DNA of 64,000 bases from Glandiceps talaboti (lineage: Eukaryota > Hemichordata > Enteropneusta > Spengelidae), in the NCBI RefSeq assembly GCF_964340395.1, contig NC_135553.1, forward strand, positions 15,211,001 to 15,275,000. Direction: 5' to 3'. Position numbers and translations under genes: made by a program. Below the pieces are notes generated by a model, which worked only from the letters and a program-made list of their open reading frames with translations, was not told the origin of the DNA and did no database searches. Shown in pieces: positions 44,901-64,000 of the stretch (position 1 is its first letter; every line of letters starts with the position of its first letter).

Positions 44901-47900
44901 TTTTAAAACCTGCACTACCTGCAACTAGAACATTTTTAAAGCAAATAACCAAAGATATATTGACTAAACAATTGTAAGTTACTTATAGAAAGACATTGTA
45001 TCTGTTAATTAGTGGCCAATATTATATGTAGGTAGTGTAGTGGCAAGTCTAAATATTGAGCGGAAGCTCGGTTTTGAATCTGTCACCATCTTTAACTGTA
45101 CTAGTTATAACTGGAGTGTCATTTTTCGATCAGAAAACCACAACGTATTGTTAAAACATAATTAGATATTGCACATGTTAATCAGTGGTCGATATTATCC
45201 ATAAACAGTACAGAAACAGGTTGAAATAATGATCACCGTTGAGGGCACTGATTTTTGGATGTGGACCCAGGATCAATTTGATTTCATTTATTGTGTATGC
45301 AGCTACAAAAAATACGTTTACCGACACGTTATATTATGCAATACTATTCACGGTGTACGATATTACAAGTAATTTATTGTTTTTAACAAACCATTAAATA
45401 AACACGTTCCAGTAGCAGCTAGTGCAACTTTCAATATTATCTTTTTATAACATTACTCTAAATTTATTTCTCAGATATTTGATGGCGGCATGGCCTTTTT
45501 GGTAAGTAATTATTATATCTTTCTGCTTATTTACCTACCTAGCTACCAACCCACCTACCCACCTAGAAGTACCTACCCATCCACCCGACCCCCACCTACC
45601 TACCTACCTACCCACTACCTACCTGCCCGTCCGTCTGACTGTCTACCGTATAGTATATTTGTCCGTCCATCTGACCAACTGCCTCACATTCAATCACTAA
45701 GTCAGTCAGTCAGTCAGTCAGTCAGTCAGTCAGCCAGCCAGCCAGCCAGCCAGTCAGTCAGTCAGTCAGTCAGTCACCAATCAGTCAGTCAGTCAGTCAG
45801 TCAGTCAATCAGTCAGTCAGTCAATCAGTCAGTCAGTCAGTCAGTCAGTCAGTCAGTCAGCCAGCCAGCCAACCAACCAACATCCCGCCATACAGTCATC
45901 CAACAACCAGTCAGTCAGTCAGTCAGTCAGTCAGTCAGTCAGTCAGTCAACCAATCAAATTATCCATCCATCCATCAAAGACTAATTTTGTCAGAAAATC
46001 AGAAATTGATGGGTGAGTGAGTTGATATACAGGTCTGGCTCGGTCTACTTCATAATTTGAGGGAAAAGTGTAACTAATGATACTAATTGTTTGTTGATAG
46101 CTTATTCACCATTTATCTTTCTTTATTTGTTTTTGGACATTTTTTGTTGTATGAACTTTACAGGGATTCCAAAATATAAAGATAATATCTATCTACAGTT
46201 ACACTGGCTTTGGAATATCACTGCTATCCTTAGTTACGACTATTTTAACTTTTACCATCTTCAGGTAGGTCATTGTTAAATTGTTAAGAACTGAAGAACG
46301 TCAACGTTCGATGGTTAAGTTGAAACGAACAAGTTATATCACGTCACTGTATTTTACTTTAGTTTGCATTTCAACATGTAACTTTGCATAATCGAAATGC
46401 AAATAAGATGTGTGTCGTTTGTTAGGATTGACCTTAGAGGGCGCTATTACTGGAAAATAATCATTCATTGCGCAAACCAGTGATACTTGTCTAAGAAGTT
46501 GTTGAATGTTACAATTTATTTATACGTGTCCATCATCTCGTTCTTTGAATCTACAGTTTCCTTGAAAAAGTAACTCATTTAGATGCGTCTTTGTATTCAT
46601 AGCACTACATACTACTACATTCTGATTTGAAATTGATTGTTCGGTCTGATGAAATGTTTTTCAATTTTGGCCAATTTACAACATGTAGTTTAAGAAGTGT
46701 GTGGGGTCGGAGCGGGGGTCTGAGGCCTAACTAAAAGAATTGAGTTTTTTAGCCTTCATTGAACTGTTGATCTCTAGAGAGGTAATTAGCTGAAATATCG
46801 AACGTTTTTTTATGCACACTTCATGGACTCGTGCTTACCAAGAACAGGTGTAAAACCATCGAAAAAAGTCTTAGCCATGGCAACATGTGTACTAATGGTT
46901 AGTTTCATTGCGATGGTTAACAAGTTTTACTAACACTTAAAGTCACTTTGATTGTGTTCAAACTGCAGTGTTCTGTTCACTGGAATTCATGATAAAAGGT
47001 GTCCCGTTTATTGAAAAAAAAACATGGTTTTAACGACGGAGACGAGATAAAGCGTAACATAACTTCCTTTATTTCCCTTGTTCCATAGGAGACTCCGTAA
47101 AAGTCGACCCACCCTAATACTGTTAAATCTGTGTATCGCTCTGTCAGTCCAAATGGTGGCTTTCTTAGTGTTCATCCCGTTCGTACACAACCAAGATGGC
47201 TGCCGAGTTGCCAATTTTCTTCGGGTGTACTTGATCCTTGTTGCACTGATGTGGAATGGTGTTGAGGGGCTAAATATGTATTTGTCGTTAATCCGGGTAT
47301 TTCCGATCTCCGTCTCACATTTTGTACTTAAATGTGCAATCATTGCGTGGGGTAAGTATTTTTTGGGAGAGACTCTTGACACTGGAGAATACATTGCTGC
47401 ACTGTTGACAAAAAGTTAGATGACAGCTAGCCTACCTGTAGACTTGAAGGACTAACGCTACTTCACAATTTCTGCTATATCCTAACTGACATTTTGATTT
47501 TTTTGTAGAAGTTGTCCCAATTCACACAAATCAATTTGTAAGGCGATGTTTGCAAACAGTTTTATAAAAAAAATGTAGTAATTGATAATTTCATACTATG
47601 AGTTCCTTTGGAAATACATGCGACAGTTTATTGTCAAATGTTTTTAACATCCTGTAGTAGTAAAACATCATATGGATGTTGCTAGACATATTGCCAATGC
47701 CTTATTCTCGGGTCATGTTTCGTAGAGTGAGTTTAAAGTTACAGAGGTTCATTTTATTTATAATTCAATTTTTGTAAGTTTTGAATTTCCTCTGACACTA
47801 CACAGTGTCATACAATATAATGGATATTAAGTTACGTCATCACAGGATATTATTTCAGTCAATTGTATACTATCTTATCACACGTCACTTCGATTAACGC

Positions 47901-49540
47901 TGATTGCCATAACTGTCAAAACTATGATTTATGTGATACGCGAAGGGTGACATTTTACCATAATATCTTTGTTCAGTTGTTCCAGTAATTATTGTGCTTG
48001 TACCATTACTTGAGTCTGGAACTGCGTATGATGGATTTTACTCTGTGGAATCTAACTGTACCTTCATGTAAGTATGTAGTAGTAAAGCGCCTACTCGTAC
48101 TGTGCAATTAACAAATGGACCCCGTACACTTCAGTTGATAAACATCCCCGAGTGCAATGAAGTTGATGTACAGAACGCCCCATGTAGTCAATAAACTTGC
48201 ATGTATGTATGTATGTATGTATGTATGTATGTATGTATGTATGTATGTATGTATGTATGTATGTATGTATGTATGTATGTATGTATGTATGTATGTATGC
48301 GTGCGTTCGTGTGCCAAAACAAAACAAAAAACACAATATTTACATGTTTTACATATATAATTTAATTTGAAGATAGATATTAGTTTCTTGAAAAGATGTA
48401 CAACAAGAGACCGAGTACGTGATAGCCTTCTTTTATTGCCTCCAAACAGGTGTAGGCTTCCTCGAAAAACGCTGTATTATGTATTACTGGTACCCATGGC
48501 TGTCATTATATTGGCAAACAGCGTTGTTTTCTGTATGGTCATGCGAATTCTGCGCAGAAAGACAACAATGGCAACCGGTGAGTCATCTCCATGGCAACGA
48601 TTAGTCTCAATGTGGCTACGGATGCCATAAACATGAAATATAGTATTGGGTGGAAAGAAAGAGAAACCTTGACAAAAGTAAATCCATTACATCAGACTTT
48701 TTATGTCCTGTAACGTTGGCAAAGTATACCGCTAAGTGTAACCCCCCCCCCTCCCACCATGTGTAACCTCCCTCTCACTCTTCACACAGACGCTGTACGA
48801 TCTCATACTGCTGATCAACTGCGTGGCGCTGTTTCTATGTTAGTGTTACTTGGTGTGGGATGGGCATTCAGTGGCTTTGCGGCTATTAACTACGAACAGG
48901 TTGGTAAGGGACTGCAAGACATACAAGTGGTTTTCCAGGTAAGGAAGAATTTCGGAGGGGAGAGGGGGGGGGTTGTTGTTGAAAAGGGTGACTTTGAGGA
49001 TCTTAAATAATGGGGATCTGAAACCATACAGTGAAGGCTCATGAATATTTAAAAAGTTAAATAGATGAGTTATTGGTCGCTAAATCCGCAGTTATTTAAC
49101 ATGTTAAATTATGTATTATCATGATTTATAAATTTTCTATTATTACTGTATGTAACAAGCAAACCAAACCACAGTCTCGCTTCTGCTGACATCCCCTTGT
49201 CACACGTTTACACCATCTTTTAAGATTACTTTTCAAATTTACCTTCGATTGTATGACAACCGAATAAACATTTTAAATGCAGTACCGTGATTTACGTTTA
49301 TTGTTGTTCTTACAGGCGTTGTTTGTGACATGTGTGGCCTTCCAGGGTTTCTTCATATTTATCTTCCACTGTGCACGTCAGAAGGAAATCAGAAAGACGT
49401 GGATGAGTTCAATGACACGATCACCGTTGTCTAGAGACAGTAGTTCTCTGACTACTAGCAAACAAACCAAGCTGGAAACATCGTCAGATCCCATCCTGAC
49501 GACAGTACCTCCAAGTTGTGTCCCTTCAACTAAAGTGTAG
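38963..49540 (+). CDS. Adhesion G-protein-coupled receptor 1 (HormR, GAIN, degenerate GPS, 7TM)
   Basis: Plasma-membrane receptor of family B2, 800 residues from 14 exons: 38963-39146, 39533-39792, 40847-41091, 41573-41889, 42523-42752, 43577-43637, 44484-44605, 45475-45501, 46164-46264, 47089-47351, 47977-48067, 48450-48577, 48790-48938, 49316-49540. Signal peptide at residues 1-18; HormR-like domain about 62-130 (IQWPLSLAGVNVTTECPYGG, AYRQC); GAIN domain about 150-470 with several N-glycosylation sequons; GPS 413-463; TM1 in exon 9 (GFGISLLSLVTTILTFTIF), TM2-3 in exon 10 (MWNGVEGLNMYLSL), TM4 exon 11, TM5 exon 12, TM6 exon 13, TM7 in exon 14 (FQGFFIFIFHC). The cytoplasmic tail is short and Ser/Thr-rich. 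The 7TM motifs look most like the ADGRG group, but subgroup and ligand cannot be assigned. The GPS lacks the cleavage triad. Exon 8 (27 nt) is the least certain. Paralog of the gene at 55546. Confidence 0.88.
40379..40790. repeat. 27-bp minisatellite in aGPCR 1 intron 2
   Basis: About 15 units of TGTTTGTTGGTGTTTCAG plus TGTATTGTG, some shortened to 18 bp, ending about 57 bp before exon 40847. The long open frames across it are low-complexity artefacts. Confidence 0.93.
42007..42080. repeat. Hairpin with about 24-bp arms
   Basis: CTCCTGACCTAAGGGGC near 42015 pairs with GCCCCTTAGGTCAGGAG near 42058; outer GGAAAA pairs with TTTTCC. In the aGPCR 1 intron after exon 41573-41889. Confidence 0.85.
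43728..43932. repeat. Pentanucleotide (TTCCA)n then (TTCTA)n array
   Basis: T/C-rich start, about ten TTCCA-type units, then about 25 TTCTA units, in the aGPCR 1 intron after exon 43577-43637. Confidence 0.95.
45091..45435. mobile_element. MITE-like repeat, family A copy 3
   Basis: Left end ACTGTACTAGTTATAACTGG, right end CCAGTAGCAGCTAGTGCAAC. It ends about 40 bp before the 27-nt microexon at 45475, so it lies at the acceptor side of that intron. Confidence 0.7.
45475..45501 (+). CDS. 27-nt microexon of aGPCR 1
   Basis: Flanked by TTTCTCAG and GTAAGT and encodes IFDGGMAFL in phase 0 on both sides, between the GPS exon and the TM1 exon. It can be skipped without changing frame, shortening the linker between the tethered-agonist region and TM1 by nine residues. 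Confidence 0.6.
45528..45975. repeat. (CTAC)n and (AGTC)n compound microsatellite
   Basis: Starts about 25 bp after the microexon donor: CTAC units first, then AGTC units with AGCC interruptions. Confidence 0.93.
48199..48301. repeat. (TATG)n microsatellite
   Basis: About 25 units in the aGPCR 1 intron before exon 48450. Confidence 0.96.
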
Positions 49541-49863
49541 TCAGCTAATACTAGACCGGTACCGTTTAAAGCACACTCGCAGTCGTGAGAAGCAAACAAC
49601 GTGTCTCAATGTATCGTTGTAAGTCAATGTTGGACATCAATACATGGAATGATGTGTCTTTCACCCAGGGAAAAGCTTACAATGTACAAATTTACCAGTG
49701 TCAATTCAAAAAAATGAATAACATCTAAGATTCTATGACAAAACCAACAATGTTATGACACACTGTTTGAATATATTTTATTGTAAGTTGGACATTCTAC
49801 TTTGCTAGTAGCGTTTATGGTTGTACTGGTATCGAAGAAATGTATATAACCTGTCTATCAGTC

Positions 49864-49994
<131 letters not shown>

Positions 49995-50582
49995 CATATA
50001 TACACAAATATATAAGCCTCCTTGATTCACTCATTATTTGTCTCGGAACAAATAAACAAAACAAGTGTGCACGCAATTAACAATATTAATTTGTGTGAAT
50101 CAAAGTGGTCAGTCCTTTTGATCATTGATTTGGAATCATTTTTTGGGGTCAAGTTATGTTTTTGACATATAGACGTTAAGAATACAGAGTGTAGCATGTA
50201 TGCAATGTTATTCTCTTCTATCTGTTTAATACAATACAATATTATCTCACTGAAGGAGTATGACAGTTTTCATTCATATAGAGTAGGTTTTAGATGTTGA
50301 CATTTCTCTCCTGTTTTATCTTATTTATCATATATGACAGATGAAATATATTTCTTCAGTATAACCTTCTCTACATATTACAGATGTTGGTGTTGATTTT
50401 GTGAATTTTGTAATCATCAGTTTCATTTTCTGCGGAAATGAACTTAAAAATAAGTATTGTGTGGCGTCGTTTGCATTCAATTTTATTTAACGAAAACAGC
50501 AGAGAAACGGAAATGTGTAAGATCTGATCTGACTGATATAAGGGTCCACTCAATATCATGTAATCTCGTCACTCACTCTGAA

Positions 50583-50680
50583 CTCTGTCGTGGTCGTCGT
50601 GGTCGTGGTCGTCGTGGTCGTTGTTGTCGTCGTCGTCGTCGTCGTTGTTGTTGTTGTTGTTGTTGTTGTCGTCGTCGTCA
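50583..50680. repeat. GTC/GTG/GTT triplet repeat
   Basis: Triplet array of GTCGTGGTC, then GTC, GTT and GTC again. Confidence 0.92.
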
Positions 50681-51013
50681 GTAACTTGGAATATTAATTA
50701 TCAACATTGTCCTTTAGTCAGCGTAATTCGAAACAACGTAATCGCGTAACTTCATAATAGGTAATAGAATTACAAATATTTTGAAAAAGAAGTCGATAAT
50801 TTCGAATTGCAAAAATGAAATAAACGCATTTTGTGATAATTGGGTTACGTATTTAAATAATTGCGTAATTCAACAAACCATTCAATTACCAAGTTTTCCT
50901 TGATTATAACATGAAAATAAATATTAACAAGTTTTCGCCAAAATGCGTTGTACGGAAGTCTGTTAATGGAAGTGAACACTTTATCAAATGTTACATGTTA
51001 CGATTGTAAGTAG

Positions 51014-51216
51014 TGTATGTATGTATGTATGTATGTATGTATGTATGTATGTATGTATGTATGTATGTATGTGTGTGTGTGTGTGTGTGTGCGTGCGTGC
51101 GTGTGTGTGTAAGTATGTATGTATGTATGTATGTATGTATGTATGTATGTATGTATGTATGTATGTATGTATGTATGTATGTATGTGTGTGTGTGTCCCC
51201 CGGGGTGTGTGTGTGT

Positions 51217-51285
<69 letters not shown>
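51014..51285. repeat. (TATG)n and (GT)n compound microsatellite
   Basis: Two TATG blocks separated by GT, with a CCCCCGGGG interruption at 51196, then pure GT to about 51284. Confidence 0.95.
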
Positions 51286-51287
<2 letters not shown>

Positions 51288-54200
51288 TTGAGTTTCATCC
51301 CCGGGTTTCCATCAATCCATCCACTATCGTCATTTCATTTTTCAAATATCAAAGTTTTAATGTACACGTGTGTATAATTAACATATTACGTAATGCTTAA
51401 TCATTAGCATATATTCAAATTGATATGTTATAAATACACTGTGATGGTATTTTTTACTGTAGTTACAGTTTTAAAGGGTTGAACTATTTCAACAGTAGTC
51501 GACGGGATCGAACCTCAGACAACCAACCAGCAAACATTGTGTTGTTGATGACGGTGGTCTGAGATCAAACACAACACATTTCCGTTTAGTTGAGCAAATT
51601 ACAATGAAATCTCCAAGTCCAACTTGAAGCGTAAAACGAGGTTCCGAGACACTATTTACATAGCGTAACAATTAGAAACGTTTACACAGACTAACCATTA
51701 GAATCTGAAAAGGACGGAAAAGGTAATGGATGGACCATTGTGTGCATGAATAATGAATGGCAATTACGTAAAAAAAAACCCCACAAACACACTATCACAT
51801 GTTGTCTCAATACCGGAATGCCATTTTGTGATTATCTCAGATGATTTCGGTCTCATCTATAATTGGTTGGTTGGTTGGCGGAGGGTTTGTCGTTGATTTT
51901 ATGAATAATTAGCGTGTTATCAAACCATGTAACGGACAACAACGTCTCCATCGAATATACATTACAGACAACTAGTTTGAATAACAGTACTAGTGCAGGT
52001 TAGAAGGTCTTCGTTATAAACACACCGTATTAGTTCAACAAGGCCATACCAGACTCTGTACGGACTAAGAATATATCATTATTCCTCTATCAACATTGGT
52101 AAGTTTTGGTTTTATTTCTCTATCTCCTGTTCATAATATGTCAGTCTAACCACAGATAAAGTGACTGTGGCTAACCCTGTCATAGTGTTTTAATGCTGAG
52201 TCTCGCATTTACCCTCAGCTTTTACCCTGGAAATATAGCGATAGTTACATCAGTCGAACCGTGTCATAGTGTTTCAATGCATGCTGAGTCTAACGTTCAC
52301 CCCAGGCTTTTCACCCTGGACACATGGCGATAGTTTCATTATTGTAAGCTCTAGTAATAACTAACAGTGCCACACCATTTGTCGAAACTTGGCAATAGAC
52401 AATTGTTTTCTTGAAATACAAATGATCCTTTAAAATTCTAGTCTAGTTCCTATACGGTATCGTTGCCATTTACACCTCCACTCACAGTATAGTCAAAGTC
52501 GTTACTCTAGAAGTCCTGAGATGCATGAGATGCAATTTAAAATTCATGCACAGCCACCCACACAGTCATTACCATCATGTCTGTTAATCAATCACAAAAT
52601 TCTAACCAATAACACAGTCTCTCATAAAGTTAGTCTTTATTGTGGCAGTTATGTAATGTTAAAATATGGTATACAGCAGAGGTATACAGTATTTGGCTCA
52701 AGATGCTATACACTGTTTACGTCATTAATATAACAGTTGGGGTTCACTCATGATTGGATGAACAACCCTTTGTGATGTTGGAGGGACGTCTTTGACCAGA
52801 CATTGTTTCATTAGAGACCACGTTGACATCCAGACGATTAAATACCTTCCAGATGTTAACGTAAATCACGAAAATGAACGACTACAAATAATCTCATGTG
52901 ATAAGTAGGTCCAGGTACACTAGGCATACTCATGACTCTTCAATGGATATCACACCGATTTTAATTGAGCAAAGATGGTTATCTTCACCAAAATAGCACT
53001 CCTTACAAGGTATAACTGCACAGCCAATGACCCAGCACTTACGGACATAACTGGTTTATCTAAAGGCCAATGATTCAATCCGAAGTTCTCACATGAGTGT
53101 CATCTCCTCTTACGTGTATCATTAGGGCCATAAGAGAGTGCACAGGATTACTTTTATAAGACCAACCGTTTCCAGACATATTTTAATCACACACATTTTA
53201 CTCATTTAAAGTGTGTGTTATTATAAGACGTACACAGTTCAGTGGCTTGGATGGATGCATATTAGTGGCGACCCAAGCCGTATACATTGATACTCTGTTG
53301 TTTTCAAATGTAAACATTAATTAATAAACAACGACTTGACTGAAAGAAACGTTTACTACCAATATACAATAAGGAGTTACAACTTGTGTACGATGTTATG
53401 TCGACCGAGGGACCTGTTTAGATTCTTAGACTTAAAACCCGAGATTCATGTAAAATTTCACACACACCGAGAAACGTTATGAATTACCTAGAAATATTAT
53501 CCAGGGTGTATTATATGTAATTCTTGTCTGTCCTGGTGGCATTAGTAGTTTAAAACGATGTATATTCATACGTCTTTAGCTTGTGAAGTTATTGGCAGTG
53601 TTTAGTCTACGGTCAATATATTTTCTTTCATTAACATAACTGTATATTTCTGTGATTGTAATAATGGTAAAGACGTTATTACATCCCAAGGTAAAACCAA
53701 TAAAGAATAAAACAACGACTCAGTAAACATTCTATTTAATCTTCATAATTTGTCATCACTGTACGCAGTGTGATATTCGTCTCTTAAGTTGTCGTCATTA
53801 AAAAAAAAAGATTGTCTACATAATTAATTTTGGTCTAAACCACGTAATTTAATAGTTTCGTCCATATTATGTCAAAATGAATTGAATGTCTGGTTGTCAT
53901 CGATCCTTTTCTCCGAACAGAAACTCCGCTGAATTATAGCTGGGTGAGTATGCCCAATTTTAGATACACTTCATGAATATTCATGAGTTTCTGGAATAGC
54001 GTTCCCGACTCAATCAAGAATACAACATTGTAGAGGCCACGTTAAACAGCTATACAGAGATCATCTTCAGTTCAACTAATAATCAATCTTGTTATGTATT
54101 ATCCTTAACTGCATCTCAACTTTCATCACTCGGTGTCACACTTGTTCTTGTCTTTTTTCAGCTTTTAATGAATGTCTTTCCCTCAATTTGTTTGTTACAC

Positions 54201-54446
54201 CTGTAAAGTTCAGTGTTAAACATTTGTGAACTTCTTGAGAGAAGGCTTGTAAATATTGGACCCCAGCAGTAATGAAGAAATCCATTGTACATTTATTTTC
54301 AGAAAATACGAAGTTCGCCCAGAGATATTTGTCGAGTTTTGTTAGACAATTAATTTCCGTTTTCCCCGTTTTTCCATCTATCTTCTTGTAATTGCTGTAT
54401 ACATTTTCTAAAATATTTATATCCGATTACTATTTGGGAATTAAAG

Positions 54447-54447
<1 letters not shown>

Positions 54448-54516
<69 letters not shown>
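54448..54516. repeat. (TTA)n microsatellite
   Basis: About 22 uninterrupted TTA triplets. Confidence 0.96.
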
Positions 54517-54519
<3 letters not shown>

Positions 54520-54688
54520 ACAACAGCTACTTGGTTCAAATAGCCAATATCATTCTCTTTACAGTAGAATTCAAGACTACATGTACAGGACTACACGATA
54601 ACAATCAATGTATTTGGTCAAGGCTCTTTGAAACCTTACATTGAAGTGTGTGTACTTATACACAAACACACTGAACACATGAACTATC

Positions 54689-54928
<240 letters not shown>

Positions 54929-55545
54929 CACAAATACTGTGTTTTTAGAGTTACATGTTTAGAAATAAATAATTTATGTTATATATGTAGGTCTACAATC
55001 ATGTAATAATTAGCATATTATAATTACATTGGTAACGATCAAGGATGATATCAAAATAAGCAGCCTATAAAATGATTCACGTCGTCACTGTACGCGTTGT
55101 TTCTCGTTGAAAGGTTAAGCTTTTTTCTGTCATCCATGGTAAATATATGCTACATGTAGATGTGTAATATATAGATCAACAGGTGTATATGTCTCATACG
55201 GTTCCATCATCAATCTGAAATCACACTAGAGCGTGTTGTTTTTTTCTTCCAGACACCAATCGTTCGATGCACCGAAATCGGGGATATCGCCGACAAGTAT
55301 GTCATTATTGATAAATGACAACGAAAGATGAGAATGTAATGTTAAAATAACACTCGTGGCTGAGAGCTTTTCAGAACACAAGAGGTATCGCTTGATTGAT
55401 TGATTTGACACTCACGGCCGAGAGCTTTTCATAAATATATTCCTCGAGTGAGCAACTACACGTACGCGACTACGAGATGCGCATAATTCAACTACTGTAG
55501 TAAATTATTTGAGCGACTTGACGAACGAAGTAAAGCATTTGTAAG

Positions 55546-63199
<7,654 letters not shown>

Positions 63200-64000
63200 G
63201 TTAGTAAGAATTCTTAATTGACTTTGAACAAGTTTCTATACAATGAACAACACACAACACTCACTTTTCATGTGTCATAAAGGAATGCAATGCAGTATAA
63301 AATACGTGTCAAATTCAGTGCATGACGCAATGCACTGCACATATATTTCTACACTCTACATGATGACGTCATTGTAATTTGCAATGCAGTTGATTAACGC
63401 GGACGAACTTTAAGAGAACTAGTACAAAACAAGTCTTGGTATAAAAAACACAAACACTTTTACTTCTGTATGACTAAGGGATTATACAAATGCATGTGTG
63501 TATTCCCTTGTTCTTATTTAATGTGCCCAAGATTTAATAAAAAAATTGCAACACTAAAATACCATTGTGACAGTGTTTGCATTATGCACGAAAAACATCT
63601 TCTGGAAGATTATCCCATAGAACAAACATTTAGCCATATGCACAAACAAGGAAGAAAGACATACTAGTTTGTGGATGGCTGAGTGTTTGTTCGGTGGGAT
63701 AATCTCCCAGAAGATAAGAGATAAAGGCGTTTGTTGCTGTAATCATAGACAAGTAAAAGAAGATACTTGTCTGTGCTGTAAACGATGCCTTGGTAATTAT
63801 AAGATTATGGTTGTTTTAATTTAGATAAGAGGAGAAGAATGGACAAGGTGTCTTTGTTTAGTCAATAAAGAGGTAGTTATACACAGCTGAAAGACAGAAA
63901 AGTAGCTAGGGAAAGAAGGATTAAACGTTTTATATCACCATTAAAATCAATCTGTCAATTGATCAATATCACACACACAAATTCAATTTAACCACAAAAA
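63200..64000 (+). other. Start of aGPCR 2 intron 4
   Basis: Begins with a GTTAGT donor. No exon matching the paralog's next one was found; AT-rich sequence with no clear repeat. Confidence 0.5.

Noticed and set aside
44936-44985. Possible exon after AG at 44929
   Set aside because: The phase-0 reading meets TAA within 13 codons and other frames give no similarity.
46091-46279. Open frame reading through 46164-46264 as LQLHWLWNITAIL
   Set aside because: Another frame of the same exon gives a clear TM1 and matches the phase of both neighbours.
52521-52733. 70-residue frame between the receptors
   Set aside because: Composition is intergenic-like and there is no similarity or splice context.

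Overview
The window is animal nuclear DNA: AT-rich, intron-dense with consistent GT-AG splice sites, conserved metazoan genes in many short exons, and abundant microsatellites, minisatellites and short foldback elements. The gene set (FLII, DPH7, GET4, a coiled-coil gene and two tandem adhesion-type GPCR genes with HormR and GAIN domains) and the compact introns suggest a marine invertebrate bilaterian. The sequence does not let me name the phylum or species. All exon models were built by hand from reading frames, intron phase and remembered family similarity.

Layout. (1) 56-14227, plus strand: the gelsolin-like half of Flightless-1 (FLII); its leucine-rich repeats lie beyond the left edge. 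It carries a duplicated exon and several tandem duplications sitting on exon edges. (2) 17443-22874, minus strand: DPH7 (diphthamide synthesis), convergent with FLII. (3) 23905-29911, plus: GET4 (tail-anchored protein delivery), head to head with DPH7. (4) 33557-36851, minus: a small coiled-coil protein I do not recognise. (5) 38963-49540, plus: a complete adhesion GPCR with a degenerate GPS motif. (6) 55546 to the right edge, plus: a second, paralogous adhesion GPCR, cut by the window end.

The genes are not one pathway. FLII, DPH7 and GET4 are housekeeping genes; the two receptors are a tandem duplicate pair with matching exon phases. No operon, CRISPR, rRNA or tRNA was seen.

The most unusual signal is that tandem repeats in FLII and DPH7 repeatedly start on exon edges: acceptor, donor, whole exon or stop codon were copied, leaving rows of decoy splice sites beside the real one. 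The second is the adhesion GPCR whose GPS has lost the His-Leu-Thr cleavage triad and both usual tryptophans. The third is a dense set of foldback elements, including one nested inside another with a 10-bp target duplication.
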